This document shows, piece by piece, positions 58,901 to 64,000 of a stretch of 64,000 nucleotides of DNA. Source of the DNA: a bacterium (lineage in GTDB: Bacteria; Elusimicrobiota; Elusimicrobia; UBA1565; UBA9628); contig JAKAQO010000008.1 of assembly GCA_021822495.1 (NCBI GenBank), positions 1 through 64,000 on the forward strand, read 5' to 3'. The first letter of the stretch is position 1; each line of letters begins with the position of its first letter. A program made the position numbers and the translations under genes. Under the pieces are notes generated by a model. The model saw nothing but the letters and a program-made list of their open reading frames with translations. It ran no database searches and had not been told where the DNA came from.

Positions 58901-61212
58901 TGCTCAGCGCTACCGATAACGGCACAAGTTTCATGGTAGATCTCACCACCGCCATCTACGCCAATTCCGCCAATCTTTGGACCCAAACCAATTCCTCAAT
59001 CACCATTCAACTACCCGTCAATAACTCCGCTCTTCCCTACGGTTGGTATCAGTTAAGAGAAGGCGCCAATGCCCAGTATTCCGCGGCTATTCTCGTTCAC
59101 GCCGGACCGCCGCTTCCCACCTCCGCCACGGGAATTCCACAACCCACGATACTCGGAATTTCTTCCGTTTCCTGGACCTGGAGCACACCACCCGGAACTT
59201 TTGACGGTTATGACGTCTATCAAGCGACCACCGGAGTTTTTCTCTCAACCGATGCCCAAACGACTTATGTGGAGACAAATCTTTCTCCCAACACGACAGT
59301 TCAACTCCTTGTCGCGCCTTATACTTTGTCTGGAGACGGACCGGGGTCTACCTCCGGCATGACCTATACTTTTGCGGCCGTTCCGCAAAATCTGTTTATC
59401 TCCTCAGATACGGGCTCCAGCCTGACCTTGGGATGGAGTCCGAATGATAATTCTCTCGGCACGGTTTACGAAGTTTCTGAATCTACGGACGGCTTTGTCA
59501 ATTCCTTTTCAACTCCCATTCCTAGTTCTCTTGATTACACTTCGACCACTACCGTCATTTCACCACTCCAAATGGATACGACCTATTATTTCCGCGTCCA
59601 AGCTTTCAACTACAACGGAATTCCCTCGGCTGGATTTAGCAATATCGTCACGACAACCACCGTCAACCAGGTTTTTAATCTTTCCGGAATTCCTATAAGC
59701 CCATCCTCCATTAATTGGAGTTGGACGAGCGCGGTCCTTCCCACTGGCGGATATTTCGCGGTTTATGACGCGACGACAACCCCGCCAGCATTAATTGGAA
59801 CTACAGTCAACACCTTCTTTACGGATTCAGGGCTTGCCATCAATTCTCCGCGCACGGTTGAAGTCGCCGCCGTCACTTCTTCCGGTCAAGGACCCTTGAC
59901 CTCTAGCGCGACTGTTTACACCGCCGCGGCTCAACCAACCCCTGTCAGCCCGGCCGTCACCGCCATTTCCACTTCGGGTTTTCTCGGGCAATGGGGAACT
60001 AGCGGCAATCCTAATTATACGCTCTATATTTGCAGCGTCACAGCTTTCAATGTCTCGACGAACGTCTTTACCAGTTTAACGACTGCCGCCAGTAGCTTTT
60101 CTTATTGCAATGTCAATGGTCTTCCCTTGCCGGGGACCTGGTTTCAAACCCAGGTTTTTGCCATCAACGGAAATGGAATACTCAGTACGCCGCTTATGCT
60201 TGGGACATCGGAAGAAACCTTGGCCGGGCCGCCGCAAAATCTAGCGGTCTTAGGAACCACGGCCGGATCTATTTCCATCGAGTGGAGTACCACCACCAAT
60301 TCATCCCTAGACACTTATCAGATTACTTACTCAACGGATGATTTTGTCAACACCATCAGCACCGCCATTTCATTCGCGGATAATTTTAGCGGCAGTTCCA
60401 CAACGATTTTGGGTCTCCTTGGCGGAGATACCTATTACATTCGCGGACAAGCCGAAAACCAAAGCCAAGCCTTAAGCGCTTTCTCAAACGTCATATCAAC
60501 CTTTACCTTTAATAACGGAGCTCCGCCGGGAAGTTCAGGAATTTATGTGGTGGCCAGTTCTCGAACCTATGAGACCTTCACGCTTTCAAACGGCGAGACG
60601 GGAAGTATTCTTGTTCAACCAAATTCTTTTTCACAAAACGTCATTCTCGTCATCTCGCCTCTCTCGACATCTCCGCCTCTTTGCCCGGGAACGGGATCTC
60701 AAATTGGAATTTCCGTAACGGCGAGCCCGGCTATTGAACCGACGACTCCGCTCACGTTGACCCTCTCTTATACCACACAACAAGTTCAAGGACTTAATCT
60801 CAATACGGCGTCACTCCTGAGAGTCACCGGGCCCAACACTTGCATCCCAGTTGAGACGACAGTCAATCAACCCGCCTCCCAGTTTACGGCGACTTTAAAC
60901 CACATTTCTCAATTTGAATTAGGAGAAGTCGCCGCCGGGACCAGCGTCAAAAGCGTCTTAATCTACCCTAACCCGCTTTATCCCTCTCGCGGAAATGGGT
61001 ACGTCACTTTCCAGAATTTGCCGGATGGCGCCCGAGTTCGAATCTATACAGTCATGGGCTCCCTAGTCTTTGAGGGAACTGCGGACGATTCCGGCCTTTT
61101 CCACTGGCCGGGTACTAACCGAGGCGGCCGTCTTGTCGCCAGCGGAGTCTATCTTGTTTACGTCAATTATCAAGGAACTAACGACATTTACAAAATCGCC
61201 GTTGAAAGATAG
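55984..61212 (+). CDS. Giant secreted Kelch/FN3 protein with Por-type C-terminal domain
   Basis: About 1742 residues. A signal peptide (ISWAMAGVFFCLFPALSYAQ) is followed by about ten Kelch-like repeats in two blocks (HTATLLNNGNVLICGGYP, HTATILPNGNVLVVGGIG and similar, each with E-I-Y/L-Y-N-P-x-T-N-x-W). An IPT-like segment (VNLPVLLPGANVTVTGSNF), several FN3 modules (about 1060-1500) and a ZU5-like region come next. The C-terminal FlgD/T9SS-like domain closes it (SVLIYPNPLYPS, YTVMGSLVFEG, LVASGVYLVYVN). ATG 55984 gives the clean signal peptide; a GTG at 55951 would add 11 residues. A PorV-like gene follows 35 bases downstream, as for the other two giant proteins. Likely a surface adhesin or carbohydrate-binding protein. 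Confidence 0.8.
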   Translation: MSKRLKISWAMAGVFFCLFPALSYAQLTAVFGQSSSLLPDGSILVVGGETTTNPPSTARAQLINPNGTVTQASTSGLPAVSSHTATILPNGLVLVTGGINNTGILQTTEIYNPTTNTWAAGPNLSTPRFGHTATLLNNGNVLICGGYPNTSGTAVNSCDLYNPGTNQITAGPITGTARAFHSATLLPSGDVFMAGGVSGGSYIDTTETYSAQSNSFNAGPALSLETAFHTATAMGDGRVLIVGGKNAVNNPLTLSIPGINESTNTVQIYDPASGFSFGAPMYENREKFAADLDANGNVNVSGGLGTIPTSNDPAPTLSVSGSISFTPTPLSTTTVLTGSFSNQTVTIANPTPVLLNLSVKTAGIIVGGFVSFPNSQINFTSGTISVNAFNVTINGQGTCIYTAGNSPPWTCGEVKIASLPPLSGTINCTQPPCSSPINLSSNGSPSSLSEAPGVSAPVSVITSSMVFADVESYNPQKNTWTLETAALAGPPLVAFYINPSQAPYAPYNPSRFAENSLLSPMDTNEVIGGATWGGTSYTTQGSVSGNADIIMGIEPVTQTATGPSLPSPRAYHTATTLPDGQILIAGGQDVSTDTLNTSLIFDPNALTFSTTSPLNVSRAKQTATLLPNGNVLVAGGFNFINSSTGTTLSSCEIYNSTGNAWTLTGAMNYARQYHTATILPNGNVLVVGGIGSGGSGDYLNTAEIYYSTSATWEPAASIPSSLTNNSPGLAQHTATLLQDGTVLVAGGQNSGGPLSSVEIYNPATNSWGSAASMPATLWGHTATLLSNGNVLIAGGDNGLGEQQGSYLYNPTSNSWSATGKLTDARFDHNALLLPNGGVLVSGGFTTVGAIGDIEVYDPYSGSWTITGGVSPKAAHTTNISLSGTIFDIGGLGSQGGGNYLAGTNSYFFTATPDGDTVNAPPSLRQPVVNSVNLPVLLPGANVTVTGSNFHGVTEASGGGASSANSDQDKPRMVLSATDNGTSFMVDLTTAIYANSANLWTQTNSSITIQLPVNNSALPYGWYQLREGANAQYSAAILVHAGPPLPTSATGIPQPTILGISSVSWTWSTPPGTFDGYDVYQATTGVFLSTDAQTTYVETNLSPNTTVQLLVAPYTLSGDGPGSTSGMTYTFAAVPQNLFISSDTGSSLTLGWSPNDNSLGTVYEVSESTDGFVNSFSTPIPSSLDYTSTTTVISPLQMDTTYYFRVQAFNYNGIPSAGFSNIVTTTTVNQVFNLSGIPISPSSINWSWTSAVLPTGGYFAVYDATTTPPALIGTTVNTFFTDSGLAINSPRTVEVAAVTSSGQGPLTSSATVYTAAAQPTPVSPAVTAISTSGFLGQWGTSGNPNYTLYICSVTAFNVSTNVFTSLTTAASSFSYCNVNGLPLPGTWFQTQVFAINGNGILSTPLMLGTSEETLAGPPQNLAVLGTTAGSISIEWSTTTNSSLDTYQITYSTDDFVNTISTAISFADNFSGSSTTILGLLGGDTYYIRGQAENQSQALSAFSNVISTFTFNNGAPPGSSGIYVVASSRTYETFTLSNGETGSILVQPNSFSQNVILVISPLSTSPPLCPGTGSQIGISVTASPAIEPTTPLTLTLSYTTQQVQGLNLNTASLLRVTGPNTCIPVETTVNQPASQFTATLNHISQFELGEVAAGTSVKSVLIYPNPLYPSRGNGYVTFQNLPDGARVRIYTVMGSLVFEGTADDSGLFHWPGTNRGGRLVASGVYLVYVNYQGTNDIYKIAVER

Positions 61213-61247
61213 CAAAAAGGAGAAGGTAGGCGTATAACAAACGCGCC

Positions 61248-62273
61248 ATGAAAGTCATAATGCAAGGCGATAAAGGCATGAAACTGCGCCCGGTTATCGG
61301 CGCGGCGCTCTGCTTGTTTGTGCTCACCCCTCTTTTCGCCGCCGTCGTATCGGATTTTACCACCAACGCCATTGGAACGGCGGGTGACCAGTTTTTACTC
61401 GAACCCATTGGCGCGCGCGGCATTGCCATGGGAGGCGCCTACACCGCCGTCACCGATGACGCCACATCCTTATATTGGAACCCAGCTGGGCTTTCCCGCG
61501 TGTCGGACACCTCAGGCTCTCTCATGTATACGCCGTATTTGGCCGGCATCAATTATCAAGCCGCCGAAGTCGCTAAAAGAGTTTCAGACACCGGCGTTCT
61601 CGCCGTTGGATTTCGCTCACAGAGTTACGGGTCCATCTCCCAAACTGATATCAATGGCAATTCTCTCGGCAGTTTTTCTCCGCATGATTACGTCGCCGAG
61701 GTTGGATGGGGGGAAAGCATTCCCGACTTATCCGACAATAATATCGCGACCTCCATGGGAGTTTCCGGGCGATGGATTCATTCGACCATTGTCCAATCCG
61801 CTGATTCCTACGGAGGAGATTTCGGCGTTCAAACCCGCATCTATCATGGGAACAGCTATTACGATATGGGAATCACAGCCCAAAATATCGGACAAGGACC
61901 GAAATTTGACGCCGTTCAAACTGTTCAACCCTTCCAACTCAAAGTGGGGGGAGCGATGTATCCGTGGAAAGGCGTCACTCTTTCCATGGACATGATCGCG
62001 CCCGAACAAAATCTTGTCTACGGAGCTCTTGGAGCCGAGTATTCTATTCCCATTGACAAAACCATCAAGGTCGCCCTGCGTGGTGGAATTAATTCAATGA
62101 ATATGGAAAGCTCCGATCTGGGCCCCGTCTCGATGTTTTCGGGGGGGATCGGGTTCTCCGCCGGAGACGTCTCTTTCGACTACGCCTTTGTGCCCATGGC
62201 TTTTCTTGGAAATGTCAGTTACCTATCCCTCAACTTCAATCTCCCCAGCAAATCTAAAAACCAAATTCCGTAA
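61248..62273 (+). CDS. PorV/UPF0164-type outer-membrane barrel
   Basis: 341 residues. A signal peptide precedes FLLEPIGARGIAMGGAYTAVTDDATSLYWNPAGLS, the PorV family hallmark. Beta strands with GFRSQSYGSIS, GVSGRWIHSTI, YYDMGITAQNIGQGPKF and a final SYLSLNFNL follow. It is the third such barrel in this window and again directly follows a giant protein with a Por-type C-terminal domain, supporting a cargo/exporter relation. Start uncertain: ATG 61278 (MKLRPVIG) gives a more standard signal peptide than ATG 61248. It lacks the long helical extension seen in the conjugation-operon copy. Confidence 0.8.
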   Translation: MKVIMQGDKGMKLRPVIGAALCLFVLTPLFAAVVSDFTTNAIGTAGDQFLLEPIGARGIAMGGAYTAVTDDATSLYWNPAGLSRVSDTSGSLMYTPYLAGINYQAAEVAKRVSDTGVLAVGFRSQSYGSISQTDINGNSLGSFSPHDYVAEVGWGESIPDLSDNNIATSMGVSGRWIHSTIVQSADSYGGDFGVQTRIYHGNSYYDMGITAQNIGQGPKFDAVQTVQPFQLKVGGAMYPWKGVTLSMDMIAPEQNLVYGALGAEYSIPIDKTIKVALRGGINSMNMESSDLGPVSMFSGGIGFSAGDVSFDYAFVPMAFLGNVSYLSLNFNLPSKSKNQIP

Positions 62274-62382
62274 AAGCGTTGCGCGCCCTAAATTCAATTT
62301 GTTTTAATCGAGGTATGCGTTATTTATTGGCTCAAAATTATTTTCAATTACGGACACAACTCTCGCGACAGGAAAACACTCT

Positions 62383-63045
62383 ATGAAATATTTATTTCTC
62401 TTTGTTCTTTTCATCATCGCCGGATATTTTGCTCTTCAAGAATTAAAACCCAAGCCCTTGCCTCCGCCGCCTCCGCCGCCTCCAATTCTTAGCAAACTCA
62501 ATACCATCAAGCCGCTTTTAAGCCCCCAAGATGAACAGAGAATAGCTCAATCAGTCAATGACACCAATGAGAAAGTCCGCTGGCAAGCCTTAAAACTGTT
62601 GGTCAATGGAAAATCTTCCTTGGCTCTTCCGCTTCTCTTTAAGCATTTGGAACACGATCCTTCCATCAGCTTGCGCGTTAAAATTCTAGGGCTTCTCTCT
62701 CAGTATAAATCCAACAACGACGTTTTAACCCATGTTCTTGCCGCGCTGAAAGATTATAATCCAGACATACGGCTGGCGGCGCTTCAAACGCTGGATGATA
62801 TGAGCGCTTATTCCGCCGCGCCCAACATCACGGCCCTCTTAAGCGACGGAAGCGGACCGGTGCGCCAAAAAGCTTTGGATGTCCTCAACGATTTACAAAA
62901 GAAAAGACAAAAAGAAATAGACGCCGCGTGCGCCGAGTGGAAAAAAGAAATGCAAGAAAGGCAAGCTCAAGCCGCTCAAAGCGGAAATCCTCTTGCTCCC
63001 GCGCCACCCGCGCCGGAAGAGTGCGCCGCGCCTCTGAACCACTAA
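62383..63045 (+). CDS. Membrane-anchored HEAT-repeat protein
   Basis: 220 residues. One N-terminal anchor (YLFLFVLFIIAGYFAL), a run of eight prolines, then HEAT/PBS-lyase-like repeats (VRWQALKLLVNGKSSLALPLLFKHL, IRLAALQTLDDMSAYSAAPNITALL, VRQKALDVLNDL) and a charged, Pro-rich tail. It is a likely scaffold protein. It sits 12 bases upstream of the MoxR ATPase gene, so it may belong to the same operon. No enzymatic role is apparent. Confidence 0.75.
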   Translation: MKYLFLFVLFIIAGYFALQELKPKPLPPPPPPPPILSKLNTIKPLLSPQDEQRIAQSVNDTNEKVRWQALKLLVNGKSSLALPLLFKHLEHDPSISLRVKILGLLSQYKSNNDVLTHVLAALKDYNPDIRLAALQTLDDMSAYSAAPNITALLSDGSGPVRQKALDVLNDLQKKRQKEIDAACAEWKKEMQERQAQAAQSGNPLAPAPPAPEECAAPLNH

Positions 63046-63057
63046 GGAGAAACCAGA

Positions 63058-64000
63058 ATGGAACTAGGTATTAAGGAAATCAACAAAAAAGTCTCGGAAG
63101 AAAGTTTGTTTGTCGCCGAACTTAAAAGAGAAATCGGACGGGTCATTGTTGGGCAAGAAGACATTATCGACCGCATTCTTATTGGAATCATCGCCGGAGG
63201 GCATGTCCTTCTTGAAGGAGTTCCCGGACTGGCAAAAACCCTGACTATTAAAACTCTTTCCCAGTGCATGAAAGCGGATTTCTCCCGCATTCAGTTTACT
63301 CCTGACCTTTTGCCGGCGGATCTAACGGGAACCTTGGTCTTTAACCCAAAGGACTCCGACTTTACGGTGAAGAAAGGCCCCTTGTTTGCCAACCTAGTCC
63401 TAGCCGATGAAATCAACCGCGCGCCAGCCAAGGTTCAAAGCGCGCTTCTTGAAGCCATGCAGGAAAAAAGCATCACGATTGGAACCACCACCTATCCACT
63501 GCCGGAACTCTTTTTAGTCTTGGCGACTCAAAACCCCATCGAGCAAGAGGGAACCTACCCGCTTCCGGAAGCGCAGGTTGACCGATTTATGCTAAAGATC
63601 AAGGTCTCCTATCCCAGCAAACTGGAAGAGAAAACGATCCTGGAGCGGATGGCTTCGGATACTCCTTTGGTTCCCAAAGCCGTGGTCACCCCTCAACAAG
63701 TCTTGCAAGCCAGAAAAGTCGCTTCTGAAATCTACATGGATGAAAAAATCAAGGCTTATATCGTGGATTTGGTCTATGCGACAAGAACCCCTCAGGATTA
63801 TAAATTGACCAAGGAGAAATCTCTCATTTCCTATGGCGCAAGCCCCCGCGCGACCATTGCGCTAGCCAAGGCGGCGAAGGCCTACGCCTTTTTAAACGGA
63901 CGAGGGTATGTCACGCCCGAAGACGTCAAGACCGTTGGAACCGATGTCTTGCGGCACCGCGTTCTTCTCAGCTATGAAGCGGAAGCTCAAAATATAACAT
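63058..64000 (+). CDS. MoxR-family AAA+ ATPase (3' end beyond window)
   Basis: At least 314 residues, open at the right edge. Walker A is LLEGVPGLAKT, Walker B LVLADEINRAPAKVQSALLEAMQEK, sensor 1 LATQNPIEQEGTYPLPEAQVDRF and sensor 2 YGASPRATIALAKAAKAYAFLNGR, all diagnostic of MoxR. MoxR ATPases act as chaperones for VWA-domain partners, normally encoded next (DUF58 and VWA genes, outside the window). AAGGAG precedes ATG 63058 by eight bases. Only a short C-terminal part is missing. Confidence 0.95.
   Translation, partial: MELGIKEINKKVSEESLFVAELKREIGRVIVGQEDIIDRILIGIIAGGHVLLEGVPGLAKTLTIKTLSQCMKADFSRIQFTPDLLPADLTGTLVFNPKDSDFTVKKGPLFANLVLADEINRAPAKVQSALLEAMQEKSITIGTTTYPLPELFLVLATQNPIEQEGTYPLPEAQVDRFMLKIKVSYPSKLEEKTILERMASDTPLVPKAVVTPQQVLQARKVASEIYMDEKIKAYIVDLVYATRTPQDYKLTKEKSLISYGASPRATIALAKAAKAYAFLNGRGYVTPEDVKTVGTDVLRHRVLLSYEAEAQNIT

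Overview
The window looks like a chromosomal segment of a moderately GC-rich, diderm, uncultivated-type bacterium. Giant secreted proteins end in FlgD-like/Por-type C-terminal domains, each followed by a PorV/UPF0164-type outer-membrane barrel. There is a KdsC phosphatase (so LPS/Kdo is probably made) and SpoIID-, MoxR- and HEAT-type proteins. This combination resembles Elusimicrobiota or a related candidate phylum. That assignment is inference; no rRNA gene is present.

Layout. 1-1.2 kb: the 3' stub of an RHS/YD-repeat gene interrupted by a DDE transposase element. 1.3-9.6 kb: a double-rhodanese protein, a 2168-residue surface protein and its PorV-like partner. 9.6-12.5 kb: an A/T-richer four-gene cassette (small membrane protein, membrane-anchored Lipase_3-type hydrolase, DUF6338-type membrane protein, short Gly/Pro-rich protein) that looks horizontally acquired. 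12.5-18.6 kb, minus strand: a signalling cassette with an NtrC-like activator, a 65-residue H-box-like protein, a methyltransferase, a membrane hybrid kinase with two receivers, and its own sigma-54. A perfect 36-bp palindrome lies upstream of it.

18.7-38.4 kb, plus strand: a conjugative/integrative element. It has two small leader proteins, a hairpin-rich candidate oriT, a replication-relaxation protein, a VirD4/TraD coupling protein, a giant secreted protein with a PorV-like barrel, a VirB2-like pilin, SSB, VirB3/TraL-like, VirB4/TraC, VirB5-, VirB6-, VirB8- and VirB10-like proteins, an excisionase-like HTH protein and a tyrosine recombinase. Two toxin-antitoxin modules lie antisense inside it. 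A 21-bp GC-rich palindromic repeat recurs from 13.5 to 36.2 kb, mostly inside coding sequences and in several reading frames. I did not find it in the flanking housekeeping regions.

38.4-42.2 kb: a small defence patch (AbiEi antitoxin, beheaded AbiEii toxin, DUF262/DUF1524 GmrSD-like protein) and a tRNA-Gly(CCC) whose 3' end is repeated 153 bp downstream. 42.2-64 kb: mostly housekeeping genes. These are an outer-membrane protein, an MFS exporter, a sugar-phosphate set (gnd, zwf, ROK kinase, rpiB, pgi), kdsC, an ABC-2 exporter, a SpoIID/TPR protein, a third giant protein plus PorV pair (Kelch/FN3 type), a HEAT-repeat protein and the start of a MoxR ATPase operon.

The most notable points are: (1) an adhesin-like protein and a PorV barrel translationally coupled into a conjugation operon; (2) the 21-bp ORF-invading repeat; (3) an AbiE operon whose toxin has been replaced by a GmrSD-type gene; (4) the 9.6-12.5 kb lipase/DUF6338 cassette; and (5) a sigma-54 cassette with its own sigma factor beside the element.
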